A stretch of DNA of 64,000 bases from Psoroptes ovis (Eukaryota > Arthropoda > Arachnida > Sarcoptiformes > Psoroptidae), in assembly GCA_002943765.1 (NCBI GenBank), contig PQWQ01000001.1, positions 2,825,501 to 2,889,500 on the forward strand, given 5' to 3'. The position numbers and the translations under genes were made by a program. Under the pieces are notes generated by a model, which worked only from the letters and a program-made list of their open reading frames with translations, was not told where the DNA came from and searched no databases. Shown piece by piece: positions 23,533 through 36,700 of the stretch; the first letter of the stretch is position 1, and each line of letters begins with the position of its first letter.

Positions 23533-24786
23533 TCAATTGACTGGATCTTCGCTTTCACTATTTGAATCTAAAATTGAATTGAAGATGAAAATTGATGATC
23601 GATTTAGATTAGGCGAGATACATACCTCCTTTTTTACCCATATATTGATGTTTGCGTAAACGATCATAAAGATCTTCTTTATTCGTACTGTATATCGATG
23701 GATTCGCAATACCTTGTAAGGTGCCATTATTTGATTTACTGTTGTGCAATGATTCTTTCATATATGTTTCATTGTAAAAATTTGGCATCTCCCAACCATC
23801 ATCTTCATCATCATAATAATGTGCATATGTTGAATGATGTGATGGTGCAATGCTTTCTGCATATGGTGCTGGTGCTCCATAATAGAAATTCTGTTGTGAA
23901 CCATTCGTTGGACCAAAATCAGCCGGAATCGTGTGCATCGATAATTTTTTCGATATTGGACGTGTGGCTGTTCGTACACAGATCATCCATATTAATAATA
24001 CCATAAAAATGATGAAAAATACAGCGGCTCCGATTCCGCTAGCAATATAAATCAATTCGGATTTGCGCTCGCAACGATCTCCATAGAAATTGATTAAACA
24101 TTCACAACGTGGTTTTTTCATTCCTTTTAACATGGGAAAGAATTTGAATCAAAATTGAGGAAATAATGCAAAAAATCAAGTATTACCGGTTTGCCAATCA
24201 CATTTGCCGCCATTGATACAATAATCATCACAGATATTAATACAATATGGCGAATTAGGCGTCACTGCCATGCCATCAGGATGTGGTGCTTCTTTGAAAC
24301 CATCTTTGCAAACACATCGGAAATCTTCAGAACCAATAGATGGAGCTTCACATTGAGAATTTGGCGGACAAAGTTCAATCTTATCATTTATCAAACATGG
24401 ATTTGAACATTGATCAGCACTTGTTGATCCTATTGAACTTGTTGTCGAATTAGGTGGACATGATTGACATGATGTATCACGTTGTTCAATATCTTGATAA
24501 GTTCCTTTTGGGCATTGTTGACATTCTTCAGTGGTTACATTTAAAAAGTGTCCAACAGAACAAATTTCTTGAGAGGGAATGAATTTAATTCAATTTGTTA
24601 TGCATTGATCGGTTGCAGAAAACTTACCGAGATTACATTGACCAATATTGATGGCTGCAATCGATCCAGTAGTAAAACCACTCGGACACGGTTCACAAGA
24701 AGGCTGTCCTCTTGTGCGGTAAAATCCTAATGGACATGCTTCACAATTTCCGGTCGATGATAATTGAAATCCAGCCATACATTCAG
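23533..24786 (-). CDS. uif-like exons 9-12: GCC2/GCC3, EGF, membrane span, tail
   Basis: Exons 24786-24628, 24567-24187, 24123-23626 and 23567-23533. They encode two cysteine-rich GCC2/GCC3-type repeats (C..CP.G.Y pattern), a cysteine-rich EGF-like unit ending DRCERKSEL, then one membrane span (YIASGIGAAVFFIIFMVLL and onward) followed by a basic stop-transfer region. The tail is Tyr/Asp/Asn-rich (for example DDGWEMPNFYNETYM). Splicing to the last 35-base exon ends it DSNSESEDPVN. If the last intron were retained, it would instead end GGMYLA, so two tail forms are possible. A 56-150-base intron separates each pair of exons. Confidence 0.85.
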
Positions 24787-27700
24787 CTAATTATACAAAA
24801 GAAAAATGATCATTAAATTGATTGAAAATAATTTTCTGTGAATAACTTACGTCTACATTCTTTTTGTGAAACAGCTTCAGAACTTCTTGTTGTCAAACCT
24901 GGTCCACATGGTATACAAGTGAATGATCCTTCATCTGGTTGATAGAAACCATAACCACATGATTTACATGTTGATGTTTCCATATCATAATATTGTCCAG
25001 GCGAACAACTTTCACGACACTCAGATGGATGTCGAGCACCTTTAATGATTGTAACACCTTGTCGCTGGCCAATGATAGGACAATTCTTGCAGTGAAGTTG
25101 TCCCAATTCTTCTTGGTATGAACCAACTGGACATTTTACACAGCGGCCATTTTGATCATCGAAATATGTTCCTAAACCGCATTCAACACAACTGTTACCA
25201 ATGACGACTTGACCCGGAGGACAAGCATATTCAGTAATAAGTTCAAGACTAGTTAAATCGGCTGCAACATTTGGCAATGTATTACGAACATCAAAAATAG
25301 CTGATTCGACAACAGATCGACGAATAATAGCTTCTAACGAATCTTTGTCTTGTCCTTGCATTGAATTTGTTGATGCTGATGATACAATAGGATCATTATT
25401 GGCAGGGAAGCTAACTTCTAAACTATAAATATCTTGGTAATTTTCTTCTTCATTATTTTCCGACAATGAACGAGCTGTTTGTCGTTTGACGATTCGATTG
25501 GTATTGATTTGTAAGCCTTTGATACATTTCACATTGATAGCTAAACCTTTGCAACTTCCACGAACATTATCGGAGCAGATTTTCCATGCTCTATCAACTC
25601 GAAGGATACTATCATGAGCTCGAGATGTTAAAATTTTCTTGCCTGATTCTGAGCATACAACTGATGATGGGAAATTCATAACCATTCGGAATATTCGTTG
25701 CGCTGAATATTTGGGTGAGCATGCTGGAAATACTAATGGTGATTCAAGATTTTGATCAGATGATTGTGGACGCCAAAATCCTTCAGCCCCGCAGACATAA
25801 AAATTAGGAACCGGTTCGGAGAAATGTAATCCCGGATTACATTTAATTTGACATACTTTGAATCGACCACCAGGACCCCAATCTGAACAGTCACGTTGAC
25901 CGTTTACGGGCGGATCAGGGATCTTACAAAATTCCCGCAATACATGAATTTGGAAATCACAACGTGCAGTGTTGCCTACTTCATCTAATGCTACATATGT
26001 TAAATCATAGATGCCTTTTTTCAATGATTCACCAGGTTTGATTTTTTGCACTTCCATTACTTGTGTATTTCTTAAATCATCAATAAATTGCGGCTCATCC
26101 CAATGTACAATCGTCGAGGTGTTAGCTGAAATTACCCACATATCAGGCGGACAATGAAGAACTTGTGGTGGTATTTTATCCTGTTGAAGAATTCGGCAGT
26201 CATCACCAGTATAACCGTTCGGACAGAATCGTTCTCCACATTTTCCAGGACCAATACGCTCAACTGTTCCAAGTACGGTATCGTATCCGGTCCAACGTAA
26301 TAATAATCCACTATAAATGACCGGTGAATTCTTGCAACTTCTTATTTGTGAAGGTATTTCAACTGACATATCCAATGGTCTATTCCACATATTAACACGC
26401 GATAAGCGACCATGGAAACCTTCACCTAGATGCGGTACAGAGTTCTCAACAGGTGCTCCAAGCACTACCCAACCAAATGCTGGCAATCGACCGCCAGTAC
26501 CGTAATCTTGAACAGTATTTGCCAAAGCAGTATCAGTGACAAGCATCAATGTACCGTCCCGACCGTCCCATATAATATTGATATAATGCCATTGGCCATC
26601 ATTAATGGGCACATTCTCTAAATATGGCATGAAGATATCGGGTGATCGTTTCGAATGTGGTCCATTGTCGTTGAAAAGAGAGATCAAAACACCCAGGTGA
26701 TTAGCTTGAACAAGTGGTCGTTGAGTTTTACTAACGACATAAGGTAAATCCACTTCATACAACGTGAAATAGGTACCAATAGTTTCTGGCATGAATTGTA
26801 CCCAAAGAGCAATGGTGAAGCTATTAGTTTCACCTAACAAAAATGGTATCGTTAATGCAGCATTTGAAGAGCGTGAGCGATCATTAAAGAAGAGATCATA
26901 TTCAATATTGATTGGTTTGCGGCAATCCTCACCGGTCATATTAAATGGACATTTACAATAGAAACCATTAGTCAAATCGATACAAGTCGCTGATGGTGGA
27001 CATGATGTTGGCAAGCAATCGATTATGTCTTCTTCACAATTTTGACCAGTGAAACCAGGTGCACAAATACATTCATATGTGCCATCGTAATTATCTTGAC
27101 AAGTTGCACCATTTTGACATCGTTTTTCATCACATACATGATATTCATATTGGCAGCCGATACCGGTGTATTTGGCTGGACATGAACAGTTTAGACCAGA
27201 ACCAAAATCTTGACACATGCCTTGATTTTGACATGGATTGCCAATGCATCTTTGTGGAGCCGTTTGACATCTTTTTCCGTCGGTGCCAGATGGGCATACA
27301 CAAAAATAATCCTGTGAGAAAGATGATTAGAATGACAATTCAAAAAAATATCAAAACAAACCTGGAATAAATCAACACAACGAGCATTATTGTGGCATGG
27401 AGACGAATCACACATTCCTACATCTTTTTCACATCGGGGTCCATTCCAGCCTAGTGGACAATTACACCTATAACCATTGATTTGATCAACACAGGTTCCA
27501 CCATTGAAACAAGGTGATGACAGGCATTCATCGATGTTGGTTTCACAAAGTTCACCGCTAAATCCTTCATGACATTGACATTTGAATGAATTATCCATAT
27601 CAATACAACGTTCTGTTCCTAATGGCGAACACGGATTCGATACACATTCATCAACTTCAGCTTCACATTGAAGACCCACGAATCCTGGTTTACACTGACA

Positions 27701-30700
27701 CTTGAATCCCATCTGTTGGTCTAAACAGGTTCCACCATTTTGACATGGATCCGATTCACATGCATCGATTTCATGTTGACATTTTGAACCAGTGAATGAA
27801 TTTGGATCACAAACACATCGATATCCATCAATTAAATCGACACATTCAGCATCATTTTCGCATGGTGATGAAGCACATTCATTGATGTTTATTTCGCATC
27901 TAGCACCCTCCCAACCGGGTTCACAAACACACTCATGATAGAATAGACGATCCACACATAGACCATGCATGCAAGGATTCGTTGCGCAGAGATCGATTTT
28001 ATCTTCACATCGTTTTCCAGCAAATCCAGGAGGACAATCACATTTAAAGTCATTGACAAGATCAGTACATTGTGCTCCCAACAAACATGGTTCATCAGCA
28101 CAATCATCAATATTGGTTTCACAATGCGTGCCAGTCCAGCCAGGTGGACAGTGGCAATAATAACGGCCCTGTGAAATAAATTTTCAATTTTAAATGTATT
28201 CAAATTGAATTTAAAATTTTACCTGTAACAATGGCACACAAACGGCATCATTCTCGCAAGGTGATGGATTATTTGAACAAGGATTAACAGTGATGTTACA
28301 ATTATGACCTTCGTAACCGGCTCGACACAAACAATTGATATTGCCGATACCAGGAAGATTTTGGCACATAGCTTTTTCAGGACAACTGTCAACCAAACAT
28401 TCATCTTGTTCGATTTGACATTGCAAACCGGAAAATCCGGGCGGACATCGACAGCTATAGCCTTGAGGATGATCGATACACGTGCCACCATTGTAACAAG
28501 GCTCTGACTGACATTCATCGATATCGATTTCACAAGATGGTCCAGTAAACCCAGCGGGACAATAACAATATGGTTCATGTCTATTGACAATACAAAGGCC
28601 ACCATTTTGGCACTGAACTGATGAACATTGACCTTGTACACAAGCTTCTTTTTTACGTTCACCTGGACGCAACGTTCGTTCACGTAATCTACATTCCATA
28701 CATTTAGTCTGCCCTTCTTTCTCTTGATAAAAATTGACTGGGCAAGGTGCACATGGCTCTAAACCAGTTTCTGAGTAATGACCAGGCGGACATTTGACTT
28801 TACATTCATTTATTGATTGAGCACCAGGTCCATAGGTGAAAGTATCGGCTACACATTTTTGACACTCTTTGAAACCTTCTTTAGGTGGTGTGCCAGAATA
28901 GGTATTCACTGGGCATTGCAAACATGGTACCATGCCAGTTGGTGAATATGTTCCATGACCACAAACCGGTATACATTCCGTTACACTCTTACTGCCTTCA
29001 GATTTTGTATAAGTACCTTCTGGACATTGGCGGCATGATGGCTGTCTAAGCATATCTTGATACCAGCCTAATGGACAAGGTAAACATTGATTTGTAGTGC
29101 TTGAAGCGTAAGTTCCAGCTGAACATTGTAAGCATCGAGGAATCTTGTTTCCACTTCTATCTTCAGTTGCATTCAATGGGCTTAAGATTTCACCAGGTCT
29201 GCAGGTGAAACCTCGATGAACTGATGAACGAAGAGCGATCAGCGATGGACAGGAGCCGCCAACTTGTTGTGTTGAAATGTTCAATAATGGTTCAATGACA
29301 GCATATGTGCTTGGCACCATTAGATCGAAAATTAATGTCAACGTAGAACCGCATAATTCATATAATGTTTTTTGTCGATAATTTGGTTGGATTCGCAAAA
29401 CATATTTGATAGATAATTCATTCGTATTAGGTTTGAGCGAAATAGTAGTATTAAAAAAATGCACGGCCATGTCAACATTGATTGCTGAACAACGTTGTGA
29501 CAGTAATTGATTTAGATCTTCATAAAAACCAGAAACATAATTTACATATGCTGACATGCAAGATGGTGGAGCAAATCCTCCACTTCTATATTCAATGTTG
29601 GCCATGACATCATAACTAGAATCATCTATTTCGGATTCTGGTTCTGGGACACAATCTGGTATCATATTGTTAGGTTGCCAGTGGTTGCCTTCAGAGCATT
29701 CATAAATTTTAACTGAATCGCCATCAATAAAACGATAGCCTTCAAGGCATTTGGACACACATTTATGACCAGAATCAGAACGACGACACATAATTTCACC
29801 ATTTGCTGGTTTAGTCAATGACCACGGCACACATAAGGCTGGTTGTACTGATACTTGGAAATGACAAACAGCTTCATTACCGAATCGATCAGTTGCAATC
29901 ACAGTTACATTACGATATCCTTTAACTGGAATAAAATCCATTTCAGGGATAATGCTAATTTGAACTTCACCAGATTCATCAGTTGCATTTATCAATCGAC
30001 GAGTTTGATTGAAATTAATTTCATACGTTTCTTGTTCTTCAACCAATTCTATCACATATGATTGCGGACAATGTAATATTGGTGGTGTTGATTCTGGTAC
30101 AGTAATGTTCACTTGACAAATGGCAAAATTTCCATCCATATCAAAGGCACGATATTCGACTCGAGTATCTTCTAACACGACCATCGGCGGCTTGAAACCA
30201 ATTGGATAAACTTCAACTCGTGGAACGAATCCTGAATTATCGGTAGCAGTTGGAATCGTATAATTTACTGGCAAAATACCGGAAGAGCTTTTGCTGACGA
30301 CAATTGGGGCTGTGGGACAATTTTGGAAACGTGGTGGTTCTTTATCTACACAGAATGGATAACCATTGTCATAACCGAGTAGAATATCATCTTTTTTATC
30401 TTCACAACCCAGTAATTCGAATTTCAAGCATGGATTTTTATGATAAGCAACAATACCAAGTATAATATAACGAGCAACAACGGTGGCAGGTAAATTGATT
30501 ACGCTTAATTCACCATAATTTCCCATTTCATTTAATGTTAAATTGTAATTAGGAAAATAGACGACAAAATTTTCCGATTCACGAACTTTATAGAAGAATC
30601 TCAGCTCAGTTGGGCGACCAACGACATCATTAGTGATAACACCTTTCACCAATAAAGCTTTAATGCGATACACTTTCTTCAAATCAACTGTTACATATGT

Positions 30701-33700
30701 GAATGGTTCATGTTGACCACACCAGCCAGTCGCTGAATTTAGTCGAACTTTTGTCGCCTCATAATTAGTACGTTGTGTCGTGGCATTAATGGCAGAATCT
30801 GGTATTGCACCAGTTGAAAGACCGATTGGTTTAATTATACGACAATCAGCATTTTTAACACAAGTAATTGGGTCATTTGTGTATGGTACATAGCCAGGTT
30901 TATCACATGTGAAACGAACTTGTGTATTGTGCTCGAAGCTTGTCGCTATTTGTTGACCATCTGGTGGATGTCCTGGATCCGAGCAAACTGGTCCTTCACA
31001 ACGTAAGTCACCGAAATCCCAATAACCTTTCTCTGAACATCGAACTACATTGTCATTACGACTTGTTTTTCCAGCTAATGTAAAAGTGTTTTCACAGCCA
31101 AAAAAGAAACTTGACCTAAAAATAAAGTAAATAAATTAAAATATCGAATCATTTCAAAAAAATTTACATACTTATAATGCGTGTCCTTGTAATAACCATA
31201 TGTAGCACCATTGGATTCAGGTGGTTTACCACAATCAATTTTCGGACAGGTAGGCATTATTCCGGACAACCAAAAATCAGGTTTACCTTCTCTTGGATCA
31301 TAATTACATTGGCGGTAATGTGCAAAAGCAGTACCTTTATGTGGTCGGCCATCTTCTTGACATGTAACATTCGACATACTTAAAAATGGGATCAAATTGT
31401 TTTCCATTGATTCATATTGAAATTTGAGCCCTTGCGATGGATCATCGGGAATGATTGGACATTGTGCATAAACACATTGCGGAGCAGTACCGTTCCATAA
31501 TCCATTTGAACCACATTGTAATGATCGTTGACCTTGCAATACATAGCCAAAATCACAATTGAATGTTATAACATCATTGAAATGATAAGATTCTTGCAGA
31601 GTCAATATTTTTCCATTTTCTGGTGCTAATAAATTCTTACATTGTTTTGGCACACAGGTCTTATTGATGCGATAGACATCACCATCTCTCATACCAGTTT
31701 CAGATGGTTGAATGTAGAAACCAGCAGTACCATTCGCCGTATACAACTCATAACCAACATTACAATGACAAGAAAAGCCACCAGGCGAATTAACACAACG
31801 TTGATCACAGCCACCGTTACGATCAAGACATTCATTGATATCGAAACAATCTTGTCGTGTGCAGCCCATTAGCTCGAAGCGCATGCAAGGAGCGACGGCG
31901 AATTCAATAATCAATACGCGAACATATCGTGCTTCTAATGGTATCGGGAGATTAACAATTGACAGTCCCGACCCTCCATTAGGAGCTAATCTAAATTGTA
32001 ATGGACGTCCAGAGATGTCCGAATAATCACGAAACAAATCTGTTAGATCATCGGCATATTGTAATCGTATTGTAATAGGATAAGCTTGAGATCCATCAAG
32101 TCTTTGAACTGATTGTATTCGTAGTCCTCGAATCACGATCGGTGCTTTCAAATCTACTTGAACCCAATTTTCACCGATTCTTGGCGATGCTCCACACCAA
32201 CCGATATGTGTGTTACGAGGTATTGCTTCTAAACGAATGTCAGATTTTTTATACCCAGGTTCAGTGCCAGAAACACGAATAGATAAATCAGGAATGGCGC
32301 CTGTCGTGAGACCAAGATCAGAAACTGGCCGACAATTTAGATTCGGTTCAAAGCCTTGTTTGCATTTACAGAAAAATCCGCCATCAGTATTTGTACAAAT
32401 GGTTGATGCCATATCACATGCTGAGTTTCCCGGGGAACATTCATCAATATCTACGCAAGTGGGTATGCCAGAGAATGATTGATTACTTGAACACTTTACA
32501 ATCGAAGAGCCTTCAAGTCGATAACCTCGATTACAAAATACTCGTGATTCATCACCAAAGAAAAATTCTCGATCAATATCATTATTTGCAAGGTATCCAT
32601 TTTTAATTTCCGGCAACACTGGGCATTTAGCTCGTTCACAAACTGGTGGCAGTCCTGACCATTGACCGATTGATGTACAAACTACCACCGGTACACCACG
32701 ACGATGATATCCACTCTCACATTCAAATCTTATAATTGTTCCATAGCTGCGATTCACTGAACCAGCCATTATCGTTTGAATTGCATGCGGTGTTTCGGGT
32801 ATTGGTGGACATGAGGATGCTAAACAAATCGGTAATTTTCCCCATTTGCCATCTTCTCCACATCGAATGGATTCAGTACGTTGATTTGATGGAAATGCAA
32901 AACCTATAATAATGAGAAAAGTGATTGATCAATCATGCAAAAAATTATCGAGTAAATATTTTGAATTTACCTGCATAACACTGATAAGTAGCAACTCCGC
33001 GATAAGTGACATTTGTTGCATCTACAGCAAAACCATTATCAATTTGTGGAACAGGACCACAATATCGTTCTTGACAATTCGGTATCGTGTCCAACGACCA
33101 TTTTCCTCCCATCAAACACTCAGTCTCTAATTTCAGAACGCCTGTACTAAATTCTTGACCAATCGGGCATGTGAAAATTACTTTCGAACCAAACATTGAT
33201 CCGCGTTCAGATGCAATAGCATTTCTGCCAATTTTAAGCGGAGAACAATCGGCTGAAAAATTGGCTGACCAACCTCTAGCAGCTTTCATTGCATTTGTTT
33301 TGAATAGCAATAGCATGCGGCCAGATGATGCAGTCAACGTCAAACCAGTAGGCTTGGTTTTTGTTCCAAAACCACGACTAGGATGCAATGGGACAGATGT
33401 AGCCGAATCTACTCCATCATAAATTTGTAAAATATCTTCATTTGTGACACTGAATTCATTGAAAACTATCGATACAGATCCTTCAGCAGGTTTTTCACGA
33501 CTAATATGATAAATACAATTTTGATTTGTCGGATAGTTTGTGACACCAAAAGCTGGCGAAGTGACCACACCTTGATCAGCATGCAAATTGATTTCACATC
33601 CTGCTTTGTATCGGATGGAAAATCCTTTTCGCGAATGCACACCAAAATTAGAATGAAAATAAATGTAGATAGCACTTCCAGTCGACACAATATAGCGCTC

Positions 33701-36700
33701 GTGTGATTTACTTAATTCGTTTGTCATGTTTCCAGTGAAACGGCCAAGTGGAGCACTTTTTGATGTTAAACCATCGCGGATTAGAAGAAAATCACTATCG
33801 GGCTCTAAATCCAATTCAGTGATTTCCAATGTGATTGTTTTTCCTTGTGTAGCTGAGATAACATAGACACATTCCAGACCGCCAGGATAATGATTTGGAT
33901 ATTGTGGTGAATTGATGAATTGAGCATTAGTTTGTGCGAAGAATTCTCCACCACATTTTAACGGTTCTGTTTTCCACGATGCTCGGAAACCTCGTTTTTC
34001 GACTGAAGCATCCGATCTAAATTTGATGATCATAAGATTACTGCCAGTAGTGAATGCTCGAGCGGATATATTTTGAATGCCTGATAAAGTAGCCAATGTA
34101 GTACTTGTTTCTTCAGTACGACCACCGACTAGAATTTGTACTTGATCAAAATTATTTTCTGTATCGAATTCGGAGAATTGTAATACCATTCCTGATCCTA
34201 TCGGTCCTTCTAATGTCCATTTACAATCACTATTGGGATCATATTTATTGGGATAGTTTGGTGATATTACTTTATCACCAGAACTTTGTAGATAGTAATT
34301 ACATTTTCGTGGACAATCCATTTCATCAGATCGATCATCACAATCATCATCTCCATCACATTTCCATGCATTATTAATACATTTGCCATTACTACAATGA
34401 TATGAACCAGTTGGACATGTTATTTTTTGACAAATAAACGGCAACAAATCTTCGCATTCGGTTAATGACCATGCGCTTTGTGGTGTACGACCATCGGATG
34501 TGTGCTCACCAACGACAGTAGCTCGTACACATTGACCATCATCAACATTTGGCTGATCATATGCCCAAAAGCCAACATATTTACTGACGAAACGTCCGCT
34601 AGCTGACTCTATTGTATTCGTTGATAATTGATCGATCGATTCAAAACCGATCCAAAATGAACGATTATCATCGCCAGCCTCGCGTAGACTAGCTTCAGCT
34701 AAGGCAGCAGTGAAATTATTTTGCGTAAAATCACTGATTAGCACTAATTCACTGCCATACCTGTTTTTATGATCAATGAAACAAAAACAAGAAAAAAAAC
34801 CGGATTTAGTATTTAACTAATAATAATACATTTCAATATTATATAAGTCTATGTCTAAAGCAACAAGCAAAAAAAACTGATAAATAAATCTTAAGGCTAT
34901 TGATTGACCCATAAACAAAATAATAAATTTTATATGCTAACACATATAATCATTATCATCATCATTAATAAGCAATATAATTATTTTAATTATCATAGTT
35001 GCCATACAAAATGCATACAATTTCTTTGATTAAAATGTATGAAAAATAAAATGAATAATGAATAGATTTTCATTAAAAGTGATTATGAAAAAACAAAAAA
35101 AAAATCCATTATAATAACCGAAAATAAGAATATAATTAAAAATTAAGTTTTCTTCATTAGGTCAATTGATTATCCATATATTGACGTATATCATCTTTCT
35201 ATAGGCAGGTATAATATTATATACCTGCATCTGCGGGTATGCATGTGTCCTATATTTATGCAACATGATTATTTTTATTATAAAAATAATTGTAAATATC
35301 AAGTTAATATATATTAATCCTAATTTATTAATGTGTTGCCCAGACGAGCATATGACGAAGATACATAAATAAATATCATTTGTAAAAAAATTTCAAAAAT
35401 TGTTATATGCACTGATAATTTTGATTAATAATATGAATGTGATGAGTAAAACTAATAATTATGATATAAAAAATTTGAAAAATGGTCATACAATAGATGC
35501 ATACTTTGTACTGAAAATGATCAATATAAAATTTGAATTTAAAAGTCAAACAAATCAAACAATTTAAACATGAAAGAAAAATGATTTAATAGAGCTTATT
35601 ATTTTATTTGATTGTTAAAAAAATGTAATATTGTTAATAAATCAATATATAATCAAATGACCTACACAAGATCGGAAAAGATTCATAGAAATCATCAAAA
35701 TAATGATAATTGAAAATGAAATTTCATAAAAAGAAAAATCATTTTTTTTATACTTAATGTAACAAAAAAACAAATTTCATTTCAATTTCAATCGAAAATT
35801 AAGCATCTTAAAACGCTGTTGGATCCATTTTGTTGAAAAATTTATAAAAAGTTATACAAAGCAAGCGATGCTTCTTCATATTTTTTTTTCAAACGATTGT
35901 TTATGAGAAATACATGGAAATCATTGGACAAAAGATAATCTCTGCTCAGAAAGAATGAATGACATTGATGAGAATGATTTTTTTCGAAGATTTCATTGAT
36001 ATTGAAAATAATTGAATGCAAAGGAAACAGAAGACAATGAATAGTCTATGTGAAATGTCACATTGATTCATTCATTGATAATGATGAGATTTGTTAATTT
36101 TATTTATTTTCTTTAACATTTTTTTTAATGGTAAAAGGATTAAAAGAAGTTTTAATCTTAAAAGACAATGACGAATGAAAAAGTAATCATAATGACAATC
36201 ACCTTGATTACCACCACACCTTGATAAATGGATGGATAGATTAAATTTGTCAAATATGACAAATTTCTAATCGAAATATATTCTTCATAAAATGGAAAAT
36301 TATTTCATCATTTTACTTTTCATAAAATGTTTATAAGTTTTAATTTGAAATTGATCAAAAATGAAATGAGATTTGATTATGATTATGAATATTTTGTAAA
36401 TTATATAATCATTCAATGTTATCATTCCTTATAAATAGACTTTTTATTAACAACAATAATCAATCGACCAACGCATTTTATTTGCAATAATAAAAAAGGT
36501 GAACAAATGAACTTTAAATGTGTATTGTTTGAAATAACCGTAAATAATGGACAAGGGGAGCCTGACGAATTTCAAAACTCTAAGCTGTGTAGGATTATCT
36601 TTCATTATATTTTATTCATTCTATTCATTCATAGCGAAAGCGAAACTTTTGAATTATGAAATTGTCATCCAGAGATTTCCATTGAAATATTTTTTTTATT

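Noticed and set aside
23698..34377. Many 60-100-residue plus- and minus-strand frames inside the uif-like exons
   Set aside because: They are alternative-frame or antisense shadows of the large exons. Only the frame with the cysteine-rich domains is coding.
35205..35228. Hairpin GCAGGTATA...TATACCTGC as a regulatory RNA
   Set aside because: Nine-base AT-rich arms are expected by chance in several places of a 64-kb AT-rich window.
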